Of a DNA stretch of 64,000 nucleotides, positions 35,262-46,000 are shown one piece after another. The translations under genes and the position numbers were made by a program. This DNA comes from Bacteroidota bacterium (lineage in GTDB: Bacteria; Bacteroidota; Bacteroidia; Bacteroidales; UBA12481): NCBI GenBank assembly GCA_018669475.1, contig JABHCC010000104.1, positions 1-64,000 on the forward strand, read 5' to 3'. The notes below the pieces were generated by a model. It saw only the letters and a list, made by a program, of their open reading frames with translations. It searched no databases and was not told where the DNA came from. Each line of letters starts with the position of its first letter. Within the stretch, counting starts at the first letter, position 1.

Positions 35262-36278
35262 ATGGCATTAAATAAATATGCAACAATACGCTATCGTGTG
35301 ATAGACAGATGCTTGAGATCACGATCTCATCCATTCCCATCTAAAGAATTATTAAGACAAGCATGTGAAGATGAGCTTTACGGGACTTCAAGCGGAGAGC
35401 ATATTTCCATTTCCACCATAGAAAAAGACCTCTGGGCGCTAAAAAACGAATCGAGTTTGGGATATGCACCAATTGTATATAACAAGGCTGAAAACGGCTA
35501 TTTATACTCAAATTCTGAATTCAGTCTTGATTTACCATTAACCAAAGAGGATATCGAATTGATCAGATTAGCCACAACTACTTTGGTACAGTTCAAAGAC
35601 AGTCAGGTATTTTCAGATCTGGAAACTGCAATTGAGAAAATCCAGGGAAGGTTGAATGTTTATCAGCATATGGGTAAAAAAGACAGTGGGAAGATTATCC
35701 GTTTTGAATCGGCGCCAGCATTCTCAGGCAGTGAACATTTGGCGTGTTTACTTGACAATATTAGAAACAATCATGAAATTAAGCTCAAATATGTTCCATT
35801 TGCTGATGAGATACAAAGGGAATATACGGTTCAACCCTATTTACTTCAGGAACATAAGAACCGATGGTATCTGATCTGTTATGAAGTGGGTTCTGATAAA
35901 TTCAGGACATTAGGCTTAGACAGAATTCAAGGTATTGAGAACCTTGGAAAGGAGTTTTCCCCAAAGGAAGAATTCAATCCGGAGGTTTATTATCGTTACT
36001 CGTTTGGTATTGGAATATACTCTGGAAAACCAGAGAGTATTAAACTATGGGTTGAGACTATACAAGCCAAATATTTAAAAGCTCAGCCTATTCATGAGAC
36101 ACAACAAATTGTGCAGGAAGAGGAAGATGGAGTTATTATCACTCTAAGTTTGATTCCTTCTCCTGAATTTATCATGCATATTTTGAGTTACGGGCCCAGG
36201 ATTAAAATATTAAGCCCTGACACCATCCGGCAGGAGGTAAAAAATCTTCATCAAAAGGCCTTAGATCTGTATATGTGA
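35262..36278 (+). CDS. WYL-domain transcriptional regulator (YafY-like)
   Basis: A 338-residue DNA-binding protein. An N-terminal winged-helix region (about residues 1-85, ISISTIEKDLWALKNE) is followed by a WYL domain (about 160-235) with KNRWYLICYEVGSDKFRTLGLDRI and a C-terminal WCX-like region. WYL proteins often sense nucleic acids or nucleotides and regulate stress, defence or DNA-repair genes. It is divergent from the 189-residue gene and the intervening palindrome is a candidate autoregulatory site. Its stop is directly adjacent to the end of the convergent PKD lipoprotein gene. Confidence 0.92.
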   Translation: MALNKYATIRYRVIDRCLRSRSHPFPSKELLRQACEDELYGTSSGEHISISTIEKDLWALKNESSLGYAPIVYNKAENGYLYSNSEFSLDLPLTKEDIELIRLATTTLVQFKDSQVFSDLETAIEKIQGRLNVYQHMGKKDSGKIIRFESAPAFSGSEHLACLLDNIRNNHEIKLKYVPFADEIQREYTVQPYLLQEHKNRWYLICYEVGSDKFRTLGLDRIQGIENLGKEFSPKEEFNPEVYYRYSFGIGIYSGKPESIKLWVETIQAKYLKAQPIHETQQIVQEEEDGVIITLSLIPSPEFIMHILSYGPRIKILSPDTIRQEVKNLHQKALDLYM

Positions 36279-38594
36279 TTATTGTACTGTAACGAAACGA
36301 GCCTTGGTAGCTTCAAGACCTCCTGAATCACGGATCATCATTTTTACGACATAGGTACCTGGCTGAGTCCACTGATAGGTAATAGTTTTAACACTAGAGT
36401 ATTCTGTATCGTATGGCTCTTCGTTATCCCAGTCCCATTTCACTTCGAGTTCTGAGGTGTCGTCTTCTTTATCTGTGGAGATAGAAGCATCGAATACAAA
36501 TTTCGTGTTTATTGTACCAATAGTGGGATTAATTGTAAAATCAGCACTTGGCGGAGTATTTGGATCGTTAACAATAACATCCCTACTGAATGTATTTGAA
36601 AAACCATCAGTATCAAGCACTTCAATCACTACTGTATAGGTGCCTGTACGAGAATATTCATGAGTAATAGTTTTTAACAAGCGGTATTCTGTATCCCAGA
36701 TTCCGTTGTTCTTCCAATCCCATCTTACCTGAAGCTCATCAATGCTATCCTCAACATCAGTACTTCCTGAAGCATCAAAATCGAACCGGGTTTCTATAGA
36801 GCCAGTTTCCGGACTTACTGTAAAAAAGGCAGTAGGTTTGATATTGGCATTTTCAACTTTCAACAATTTGGTTGTTGAGCCGGTAAGAGCATCTGAATCT
36901 CGTACTTCTAGTTTCACCACATAATCCATGGCTGCATCATAAACCCATGTTTTCGCCTTTGAAGTTTCAAAATGAGTATCCCATTCTCCATCATTCTGGA
37001 AGTCCCATCTCACTTCAAGAGTAGACAGGGGATCCTCAGCATCATAACATCCAGAGGCATCAAAGGTGAAAAAATCAGCCACTTTTCCGAACTCAGGACT
37101 AATGGTGAAGGCTGCGATTGGAGCAGAGGATGTACTATGGACCTCTATCGTTTCAGTGCTGATACTTGTTGAATTCTGAGAGTCTTTTACCTCTAATTTT
37201 GCCTCATAAGTATTCGCAAGCACATATCTGTGATACTCTACCTTGTCAATACTATACTCAGTATCCCATGTTCCATTACCGTCAAAATCCCAGCGAACCT
37301 GCAGGGATGTACTATTATCTTCACGATCGCTGGATGCATTTGCATTAAACTTGAAATCAGTAGATGTAAAACCTGTTGACGGTGAAATATAAAAAGAAGC
37401 AACAGGCGACTCATTTTCAAGTACACCTGAATTGTAAAAGAGGGATTCAGTATCTGCAGTATTTTGGAAAATAGCGACAGGCATTTCTTTGAAAACTACA
37501 GCATCGGAAATCACTTTTGCATTATAATCAAATTCACTACTGATTGTCCATTCAGGCCATTCAGCTTTTGCCTCAATACTGGTTGAAATATTTTTTTCAA
37601 TAAGCGGACCACTTTGGCCGCAGAAAACCGGGATTAATCTGCTTGTTAACCTTACATTAGTTTCAACTGTGTTGGTATGATTCCATTCTGGCAATTCAGC
37701 TTCTTTTGTTTGAAAATCATAAGTACTTATAGTTTGCCACAGATCACTTGTTGAGAACTCTGCTGTGAAATCCGCACTCCCTCCAAGTTCTACATCCATA
37801 TCAAAAGATGATGTTCCTGGCATATACCATTGAAAAACAATCCAGTCTTCTACTTTGAAATGTACAGGAAAGTCACTACTCTCATCCGAGGTATATATTC
37901 TTGTTCTCAGCAGGAGGCTATCCTGCAAAACTTCACCATCAAGGGCATAAAACCCCAAATTAGCATCGAATAACAAGTTTTGATTCCATTCCAGCTGAAA
38001 AGAACGTGTTTCGGTACCACCAGCCCACTTGGGTCCCATGTATGAGAAAACTTCTCCATCAGCCTGTTCCCACAGGCTGAGATTGTTGACTCTTACCCGC
38101 CCAATAATAATCACACCATCGAGAATCTCAATATCAACATCCTGTAAGGTCAGAGTATCATTGCTCAATGAAACATCTGTGCCCAGGATTGTTTCGTATC
38201 CGTTTCCAAGGCTTCTCAGTGTATCTCGTATGGCCATGTAACTGAATAATTCATTCAGATGAACCGGTTCAAGTTCAAGCCCCTTTAGTTCTCCCTCAGA
38301 TAAAAGATTGATAATCCTGCCATATATAGCCTCATCTGATGAATAGTACGCTATCATATCACCCTTTGAGAGTGTTGGCCAATTATTTGCTGAAGCAAAA
38401 TAACTGATATCACCACTCCTGTGGTCAAAAGATATTAAGGAGGTATCCAGAATAAAAAGACGATCGACCAGACTCGTTTCCAAGGGACTACCCTGAATTT
38501 GTTTTATCTCAGGATCAATTCTCTCACAATTCAAACTACAAATCAGCATCACCGCAGCAATAAGATATATCCGTATGTTCCTGATTTTAACCAT
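36279..38594 (-). CDS. PKD-repeat surface lipoprotein
   Basis: A 771-residue lipoprotein (lipobox CSLNC, Cys about residue 23). Residues about 25-400 are a beta-rich region of unknown type; residues about 403-771 comprise four PKD-like Ig domains of about 92 residues each, with repeated signatures such as ASGSTDVEDSIDELQVRWDW and KTITYQWTQPGTYVVKM. PKD domains usually mediate protein or glycan contacts outside the cell. It is the last gene of a four-gene cassette: its ATG directly follows the stop of the 130-residue lipoprotein. Confidence 0.88.
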   Translation of the reverse strand: MVKIRNIRIYLIAAVMLICSLNCERIDPEIKQIQGSPLETSLVDRLFILDTSLISFDHRSGDISYFASANNWPTLSKGDMIAYYSSDEAIYGRIINLLSEGELKGLELEPVHLNELFSYMAIRDTLRSLGNGYETILGTDVSLSNDTLTLQDVDIEILDGVIIIGRVRVNNLSLWEQADGEVFSYMGPKWAGGTETRSFQLEWNQNLLFDANLGFYALDGEVLQDSLLLRTRIYTSDESSDFPVHFKVEDWIVFQWYMPGTSSFDMDVELGGSADFTAEFSTSDLWQTISTYDFQTKEAELPEWNHTNTVETNVRLTSRLIPVFCGQSGPLIEKNISTSIEAKAEWPEWTISSEFDYNAKVISDAVVFKEMPVAIFQNTADTESLFYNSGVLENESPVASFYISPSTGFTSTDFKFNANASSDREDNSTSLQVRWDFDGNGTWDTEYSIDKVEYHRYVLANTYEAKLEVKDSQNSTSISTETIEVHSTSSAPIAAFTISPEFGKVADFFTFDASGCYDAEDPLSTLEVRWDFQNDGEWDTHFETSKAKTWVYDAAMDYVVKLEVRDSDALTGSTTKLLKVENANIKPTAFFTVSPETGSIETRFDFDASGSTDVEDSIDELQVRWDWKNNGIWDTEYRLLKTITHEYSRTGTYTVVIEVLDTDGFSNTFSRDVIVNDPNTPPSADFTINPTIGTINTKFVFDASISTDKEDDTSELEVKWDWDNEEPYDTEYSSVKTITYQWTQPGTYVVKMMIRDSGGLEATKARFVTVQ

Positions 38595-38987
38595 CTAATT
38601 TACATGAATCTCCAATGTTGATATAATATTCACTTTAAGCTTCTGATGAGTGACAATCTCTTCCTTAATATTGTTTAGTGTATCCTTTTCCACATAAACA
38701 TAATAAAATACTTCCTGTAAATTCAGGAAAGTAACTTTACCGTTTTGATCAGTATTCTTCCATACCTGAACCGGATTCTCCAGCATGCTCCATTCTTCCA
38801 GACTGGTATACAGACTTACCCTTGCTCCGGCAACAACATCATTATATTGGTCAAGAACTTTAACTTCAAGAGCCGGAGGAGTATCTATTTTCACACAAGA
38901 CACCAGCATAACAGAGATCAAAGCCAAGCAGCCCAAGAGCTTCAAGGTAAAGTTGGATACAGTGTATGCAGATTCTTTAAAACTCAT
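38595..38987 (-). CDS. Small lipoprotein with carboxypeptidase-regulatory-like domain
   Basis: A 130-residue lipoprotein; signal with lipobox VMLVSC places Cys at about residue 31. The mature 100 residues form an Ig/transthyretin-like fold: LEVKVLDQYNDVVAGARVSLYTSLEEW, TDQNGKVTFLNLQEVFYYVYVEKD. This resembles CarbopepD_reg-type domains found at the surface of Bacteroidota. It sits 8 bp after the barrel gene and abuts the PKD lipoprotein, so all are likely co-transcribed. It may be a periplasmic or surface accessory to the barrel. Confidence 0.8.
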   Translation of the reverse strand: MSFKESAYTVSNFTLKLLGCLALISVMLVSCVKIDTPPALEVKVLDQYNDVVAGARVSLYTSLEEWSMLENPVQVWKNTDQNGKVTFLNLQEVFYYVYVEKDTLNNIKEEIVTHQKLKVNIISTLEIHVN

Positions 38988-38995
38988 ATCTCATT

Positions 38996-40225
38996 TTATT
39001 CCAGACTATTTATTGACATAATCACACTCAACCTTACTGACATTATTTGCAGGTAATTACGGCTTTCGGGATCCATCCAAAGAGGATTGTACTTACCTAG
39101 GTATCTCTGAGTACTAAACTGCGCATCATCCATCTTATCCAGAGCAGACAAGGCCTGAGAATAATTAGCATCCAATAAAAGATTAATATTACGGCTAAGC
39201 TTCATTCGCACTCCTGCCTGCACTTCAGCTCCTATAAAAGACTTTCTTATCCTGTTCATCCATTGACTGTCAGAAATAACATCCGTTTTACGGATATCAT
39301 AATTAGTATTTACGGCTGATGAGACAGTGCTGAGCCACATTCTCTGAGACCAATACAATCCGGCTCCGGCAATCAGATTAAACCTTCCTTTCCAGTTTGT
39401 TTTACTATACAATTTTATAGGAAATTCATATTGATAAAGGCTGGTATTAAAAGAAACCTGGTTAAAATTGGGATCTCTTCCCTGAAGAGGGTTAAAACTA
39501 TTTAACTCTAGACATGATTGAGCAAAACTTGTGCGTATCCCAGCTCCTAATCCAAGTTTACTATTAATCCAAACCAAATACATTAGATTAATACTACTTG
39601 CAGCTTGCACTTTATTTGTAAAACGATCATCCTGTTTTATCCATGGGCCTGTCACCCGCGAACCGGAAAAGGCAGTTGTGACCCAAATTTCCTGCGGATA
39701 ACTTTTAGGTAATGAAATGCCATAGATTTGAAATAAACCAGCAGAATTGCCATCCCAGTTAAAAGCAATGGTAAAAGATACATCCTGGCTGTGCTCATAA
39801 ACTTTTCCTTCATAATATGCAGTCATTTTCAGATGCACTTTCACAGGAATTAAATACCTGTTCCCAAGACTCTGTCTTGCCTTACCAATTTTGATTGTTT
39901 TATCACTAAATCCAACAGTCATACCTTCAGGATACAACTCTATCAGCTTGTTGCAATAATTCATTACAGAAAGACTCTGTTGAGCGCTATCAGCATACAA
40001 ATTATTTATGACTCTGACATTTGGATTAGAAAAGATTGCCAAAAAATCTTTTGTTGAACCTGATGGGTCAGAAGCTTCAATATTTCCGAGTTTAACTATA
40101 TATTGTTCGAGCAGTTGTATGATTGGATCTTCAACATCCGATTTTGACACAAATTCCTGGCCACTAGAAGTACCAGTCGTCCATATACCCAACAGAATCA
40201 ATATTAATAATCGAAGATATCCCAT
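38996..40225 (-). CDS. Outer-membrane barrel protein with periplasmic N-domain
   Basis: A 409-residue exported protein (signal peptide to about residue 22, TGTSSGQ). Residues about 25-185 form a soluble alpha/beta region (IIQLLEQYIVKLGNIEASDPSG, then VKVHLKMTAYYEGKVYEHSQDVSFTIAF), and about 190-409 contain alternating-pattern strands (LVWINSKLGLGAGIRTSF, FNLIAGAGLYWSQRMWLS, GVRMKLSRNINLLLDANY) typical of an outer-membrane barrel, ending near LSVIMSINSLE. No family recognised. It lies second in the cassette, 91 bp after the MPN-domain membrane protein. Confidence 0.78.
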   Translation of the reverse strand: MGYLRLLILILLGIWTTGTSSGQEFVSKSDVEDPIIQLLEQYIVKLGNIEASDPSGSTKDFLAIFSNPNVRVINNLYADSAQQSLSVMNYCNKLIELYPEGMTVGFSDKTIKIGKARQSLGNRYLIPVKVHLKMTAYYEGKVYEHSQDVSFTIAFNWDGNSAGLFQIYGISLPKSYPQEIWVTTAFSGSRVTGPWIKQDDRFTNKVQAASSINLMYLVWINSKLGLGAGIRTSFAQSCLELNSFNPLQGRDPNFNQVSFNTSLYQYEFPIKLYSKTNWKGRFNLIAGAGLYWSQRMWLSTVSSAVNTNYDIRKTDVISDSQWMNRIRKSFIGAEVQAGVRMKLSRNINLLLDANYSQALSALDKMDDAQFSTQRYLGKYNPLWMDPESRNYLQIMSVRLSVIMSINSLE

Positions 40226-40316
40226 ACATGTAAGATAGTAAAGCTTTGGAAAATGTGGGACAAAAATAGCAAATTGGTCGTGTTAATAAAACAGTGTGAT
40301 TTTAACAACCTGCACT

Positions 40317-42998
40317 CTAACGAGTAGCCTTGCGGGCAGAAAGGATTAGGTTCAACAGATTAAACTCCTCTGTTTCAATTACATTGTTATTCATTTCAAG
40401 TGAATGTTTGCGGCTAAAGACTCTTAATTCATTGGTAGAAATGTTAACAAGTACACAAACTTGATAGGATTCGGAAAAATTATTCTCATGGTAAGGGATA
40501 GCTTCCTTAAGTGATTCTGATGCCTCAGTATCACCGAAATAAAGCCAGCCAATCAGATTAGATCCGGGAATCTCACGAGGTAAATCACCATTTGTTACTT
40601 CCACAAATCGGTTAATAAAAACTATATATTCATCTTTACCATTACTACTATTTGTCGTTTCAACATTACCATAGAAATAACCTGCAGCCACATTTGATAA
40701 CAATTTCAGATCCACAATTTCACGGTCCTTCTGAAGGTTGACCAGAATATCAGGCAGAATGCTGACTTTTTGAACAATAGAATCACACCAGTTATCATTA
40801 AGGTTAACACTGATATATTCGCTAAGATCATGTTTAACAGGACTGTCAGCAGGTGTATTTAATGGAGGATTCAAAGCATATTGATACAAATCTTCTAAAT
40901 TGAAAAGATTTTCCTTTACCGGAGAAGCTTCAAAGAAACCTGATTTGCGTCTCAGAAACATGGATGCGGCGAGAGTGGCTGTACCAGGATTAACCAATAT
41001 AGCTATTTGCCATTTTTCTCTAAAGAAAGTCCGATGAATCTTCATCAGTTCTTCATTCATCTCCAGAGTAGCATTATTGACTGCTGAATACCAGCCCAAA
41101 AGAACCGATGTTTTGTTTTGACTAACAACTCTGTCGAGTTCATCAACCAAATCTTCTCCACTATCAATTCCGCTTTCAATACTATCCCGAATAGTTGATG
41201 AAAAAACAATCTGATCAATCATCAGGATACTTTGACCAACATCAATTCCTGTAGCTTTATATTGTCTTCCGAATAAAAATCCCCCAAAATCGAGTGGCAC
41301 TTTCCGGCTGATAGCTCCTTGTACTACCTGATTGATTGCTTTAATTGCTCTAAAACTGAACTGTATTTCAGCAACAACCTGATCGGGTATTTTTGCCGGT
41401 ATTAGAGGATACAAATCATTTGTTCTTTGAGATTCATCATCAAAGTCGTCGAGTAAACTCAGCGAACCCTTCATCCCTTTTCTGCGAATACTATCCGAAT
41501 CAGTATTTACACCAACTGCCCTTTTTCTATTTCTTGCTATTTGTTGAACAATAATCAGCAAAATCAGGATCAATAATCCGCCACCACCATACCAGAGTAC
41601 CCTATAGTCTCCTCTACTTGCTATTTTATCAATCTTTTGCCTATGCCGTTCAACCTGAACATCAGTTTGGTCAAAAGCTGAACTCGCAATGAGAAATGAC
41701 TCTTCAAATTTTCTGTGTTCAATATCTATTTCGGCTACCGGACCTAAACTTGCAGTGCGACTCAGATATTGCAAATAAGATTCCTGATGACTCACTCTGA
41801 TTGAGCTCAATTGAGCCTTTAACATATTGTGAATTCCAACAAGTGAGTCCAAACTTCCATTATCAACTGCCATGGCGGGTAATTGGTGCAACTCGGGTTC
41901 CAGAGCAAGCATATTTACATTGTGATTTACAAGAATCTGTTTTACACTATCGAGCTGGATCTGAAAAACTGGCAAGTAATTGTTTGATAACAAAATCCGT
42001 TCCGCATCAAAATTGGCAGGTATATCATGTACACCAATATTATTGACCAGATTTCTGATTTGTATTCTGTAATCGATAAAGGATCTTTTAATTGACCCCA
42101 CTTCAATACGAATATTTTCCGTCTGGAGGAAATACCCTGATGAAGAATCCGGTGGAATATGGTCAGAGTTGATCAGATCTCTGGCATAGCTTATTCGTGG
42201 CAGAATAGAATCAACATCAGCAACTATTTGTGCTAATTCAGTATGCTTTATTTGTAATTCATCAGAAATCCTCCGAATCCGAACAGAATCTCCCGCTTGC
42301 AAACCTGCAATTTCATTACTAAACGATGAAATCAATATTTCAGGTGACAGTGAGTCACTCTTTCTTCTTATTAAATCTTTGGCGTGACTGAGTGAAGCAA
42401 GATAGCTATTAAGCTCTTCGCACTTCTCACGAACAATAATGGCTGCCTGATCTTCAGGCTGGGTGGCTGAATCATCTTCATTTTTCAATAAAATATCAAA
42501 AGGGACTTCCAGATTAATTTTTGTCTCTGACGGTAATCCCAGCGAAAAGGTTCTTCCATTTGAGATATCTGATTCACTGAAAGCATACTGAAACGAAAAG
42601 GATAAGAGAATATTTGTCGAAAGATTATCAACAATGTTAAAAACTAATTCAGAATTCTCCTGAAAAAAGATTTGATAGACTGCCTGATCAGCGAATGTTT
42701 CACAATTTATTGCCGGAGAAGGATTGATTTCTAAGCCGATATATGACAAGTACAAAAATGGCAGATTGCCTGATGCGGGTATTCTGTATCCATCATCATT
42801 ATACCACTCTACCGATAATTTAACTACGAGTTGTTCAAGTGAGGGGGATGGATAATAGCTCATTACAACGACCCCGGCGCGCTGATGATCAGGATCAGAC
42901 AACCAGGTAAAGTGATAACGGCTTTCCTGTGATTGCAAAGCTAAACCACAGAAAATCATTACTAAGCCGAGAGAAATTGTTTTTATTCCAGAGTGCAC
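40317..42998 (-). CDS. Membrane protein with periplasmic coiled coil and two degenerate MPN/JAB domains
   Basis: An 893-residue protein with a signal peptide (about residues 1-23), a beta-rich region (25-170), coiled-coil-like helices (about 185-460), a single TM (about 467-488) and a cytoplasmic tail. The tail has an MPN/JAB-like domain at about 541-690 (LDFGGFLFGRQY, LLGWYS at 633-638, HRTFF, WQIAILVNP) and a second at about 765-865 (AAGYFYGNVE, LIGWLY, YHENNF, YQVCVLVN). In both, the interval from GW to the conserved His and final Phe is identical, but the JAMM His-x-His, Ser and Asp are gone (GWYSAV and GWLYFG replace GWYHSH). I infer non-catalytic scaffolds. First gene of a four-gene envelope cassette; function unknown. 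Confidence 0.82.
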   Translation of the reverse strand: MHSGIKTISLGLVMIFCGLALQSQESRYHFTWLSDPDHQRAGVVVMSYYPSPSLEQLVVKLSVEWYNDDGYRIPASGNLPFLYLSYIGLEINPSPAINCETFADQAVYQIFFQENSELVFNIVDNLSTNILLSFSFQYAFSESDISNGRTFSLGLPSETKINLEVPFDILLKNEDDSATQPEDQAAIIVREKCEELNSYLASLSHAKDLIRRKSDSLSPEILISSFSNEIAGLQAGDSVRIRRISDELQIKHTELAQIVADVDSILPRISYARDLINSDHIPPDSSSGYFLQTENIRIEVGSIKRSFIDYRIQIRNLVNNIGVHDIPANFDAERILLSNNYLPVFQIQLDSVKQILVNHNVNMLALEPELHQLPAMAVDNGSLDSLVGIHNMLKAQLSSIRVSHQESYLQYLSRTASLGPVAEIDIEHRKFEESFLIASSAFDQTDVQVERHRQKIDKIASRGDYRVLWYGGGGLLILILLIIVQQIARNRKRAVGVNTDSDSIRRKGMKGSLSLLDDFDDESQRTNDLYPLIPAKIPDQVVAEIQFSFRAIKAINQVVQGAISRKVPLDFGGFLFGRQYKATGIDVGQSILMIDQIVFSSTIRDSIESGIDSGEDLVDELDRVVSQNKTSVLLGWYSAVNNATLEMNEELMKIHRTFFREKWQIAILVNPGTATLAASMFLRRKSGFFEASPVKENLFNLEDLYQYALNPPLNTPADSPVKHDLSEYISVNLNDNWCDSIVQKVSILPDILVNLQKDREIVDLKLLSNVAAGYFYGNVETTNSSNGKDEYIVFINRFVEVTNGDLPREIPGSNLIGWLYFGDTEASESLKEAIPYHENNFSESYQVCVLVNISTNELRVFSRKHSLEMNNNVIETEEFNLLNLILSARKATR

Positions 42999-43069
42999 GC
43001 AGTGTCAGTCTAAATTGTTGCCTAAAAATAGAAAAAAATAGCTTACTCAAACCATGGCAATAAGTGATA

Positions 43070-46000
43070 TTAGGAATCCATGTCCTTTATTGCTGCAGCA
43101 GTTGCAGTCATCACATCATCCTTGACTAAATTATCAGGAGAGCCGGCAAAAACAACCCGTCCTCCATTATCTCCAGCTCCAGGACCAAGTTCAATAATCC
43201 AATCTGCTTTTGAAATGAGCTCCTGGTCATGATCAATACTGATTATCATGTTACCCTGAGACGCCAAATCCCTCATTAATTCACAGTATCCTCTTAAACT
43301 AATTGCATCTAGTCCCTGACCAGGTTCATCAAATAAAATTACTTTCTTTTCTGTGCCCATATCAAGCAATTGACGCATTAGCACTAGTCTTTGTCTTTCA
43401 CCGGGGGATAACTTATGCCCATGCTGACCAGCGATCAGATACCCCAATCCCAGGGAACTCATTATTCTTCTAGCTTTATCTTTGCCTTGAAAATCAGGAA
43501 GAAAATCGAGTATCTCACTCAATGTCATTAACATACACTCAGTAATCATTCTTTGATTATAAGTATACTCTGAAACTGTTTTATTGTATCCTGTGCCCGA
43601 ACAATCCACACAGCTATTCACAGCAGTTCCCAAAAAGTCAAGTTCAGTTTTCTCAAAACCTCGACCCTGGCAACTTTCACAGCGTCCTCCTTTTGAGGTT
43701 CTTTTAAAATAAGCTGGTTTACGTCTATATTCTCTTCCTTTATCCGAATCTGAATAACATTTGAATAAAACCGTATCCAGACCCAATTCCCTGATTGGCA
43801 TTCGATACCAATTCCAAATAATACCAGTATTAAGATTATCAATTATTGTAAAGTTATCATGAGTAATGCTCATTTCCTCACAATGAATACCAACTCCCGA
43901 CACCAGGCTGGTGGCAATAACATCATTCAACAAAGTAGATTTCCCGCTGCCTGAAACTCCACAGATTGAAATCCACCCAAGAGGTAAATCCAGGCATTCA
44001 ATATTCAGATTTCTGAAAGCAACTCCCCTCATTCTTATAAACAATACATTTGACAAAAAATCAGGTCTGGCAACATTTTTAAACTCTCCTTTTGCCATCG
44101 TGTTGGAATTGTTCTTTTGTCTGTATTTATGAATAATTTGCCCTCCTTGTTTACCTCCACCGGGTCCGAGTTCAATAACAGAATCAGCCTGCTCAATCAG
44201 CCATGGATTATGATCAGTAAAAATAATTGCATTTTGCTGCCTGACTAATTCTGCGAAAATTTCTTGTAAGTATTTCAGGTTGGCAGGGTGTAAGGAGTTT
44301 GAGGGTTCATCTAAAATGAAAAGTATATTATTCAAACCAGATACTAATTGCCCAGCTAAACGGGTCCGCTGATATTCTCCTGCAGATAAACTATGGGTTG
44401 ACCTGTTTAAACTCAGATAGCCCAGCCCAAGTTTCATCATAAATGACAATACCTTTTCCATTTCATCAAGTACGGCAAGAATCAGTCGTTTCGGCCCCGG
44501 TTTAAATCGGGATATTATATTATTATTACGGACTTCAGAAAGGGATAGTTGCAGGTCTGAAATGGTACAGGAGAGCCAATCAGCAAGACTTTTGCCAAGA
44601 AAGGTATATTTCAATCGATCGGCTTGAATTCGAAATCCCTGGCAATCAGAACAAATAACCGGACTGAGTATATCTTCCATGGTCTTTTGGCGACTAGTTC
44701 CTGCCTTTTTTTGATAATCAGCCTGAATTAATGGTATAAAACCCAACCACTTACTATTGAAAATATGCTTTCCTGCAAGATTCTTACGCTGGTATTTCCA
44801 TTCCACAGAATATTCAATATCACCAGTACCAAACAAAATAAGATCCTTTTCTGTTTCGCTAAAATCTCTCCAGGCAGTCTGAATTTCTATCTGATGTTTA
44901 CTTGCCATACTCTGGAGTATAGCCATATATTGACCTTTTGGCTCAGAAAAAAAGGCACCCGTCCGACTCCCCTTCATAGCTCCGTTCAACAGAGATACTT
45001 CCTGATTGTTGATAAGTTGCTCTTCTTTAACTTCCATTTGATAACCCAGCCCATGACAAGCAGAACAAGCTCCTGCCGGATGTAAAAATGAGAAATGGTT
45101 TGCCCACAATTTTGACTTTGCTGACTTATCGTCCACAGAGAACCTCGAAAATAATAATCGAAGGGATGAGCTTATTCCCAATAAAGTAGCAATAGTGGAA
45201 TACTTAACATTTACAGGTTTTGTACTTCTGATTCCAATTGCCGGCAGCAAACCCTGAATATCTTTTACCTCACCCGATTCTTTGCCTCCCAGAAGTGATC
45301 TTACGTAAGGAGAAAATGACTGAGCAAATAAATAGTTTGAGCTCGCCAATATTGTATCGAAGGCCAGACTTGTTTTTCCTGACCCTGACACTCCTGTAAT
45401 AACTGTAATCCTGTTATGGGGTATCTCAATATCTATATTTTGTAGATTATTGGTGTTCACCCCTTTCAAAACCAACTGTTTATCAAGAGGATGTTCCTTT
45501 TTTGAAGGAAGTTTAAATGATTGAAATATCTTATTGGATTCATGTATAGATCTGGCCATCAAAGAGTTTTGCGACAATAGGGAATCTGCCCTACCTTGAA
45601 ATACTACTTCACCCCCTTTCACTCCTGCCCCGGGACCCAATTCAATAATCCAATCAGCTAATTGAATAATATACGGGTCATGTTCCACAAGAACCAAAGT
45701 ACTACCCTTCTCAACCAATTTCTCAAAGCCCCTCAATAATATAGCAATATCAGCATAATGCAGTCCATTTGATGGTTCATCCAATAAGTATAAACAGTGA
45801 TGTGACCTGCCTTTAATCAATTCTGCTACCAGTTTTATTCTTTGAGCTTCCCCTCCGGATAAGGAAGAAGAGCTCTGACCCAATTTGATATAACCCAACC
45901 CCATATCACGCAATAAAACAAGATATTTCAGAATTTTTGCATGATCAAAAAAGACCTCTACTGCCTGATCGATTTCCAAATCCAGTATCTGGGCAATATT

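Noticed and set aside
35098-35340. 80-codon minus-strand ORF covering repeat C and the WYL start
   Set aside because: Its C-terminus is repeat sequence and its N-terminus is antisense to the WYL helix-turn-helix region; the frame is broken in other repeat copies.
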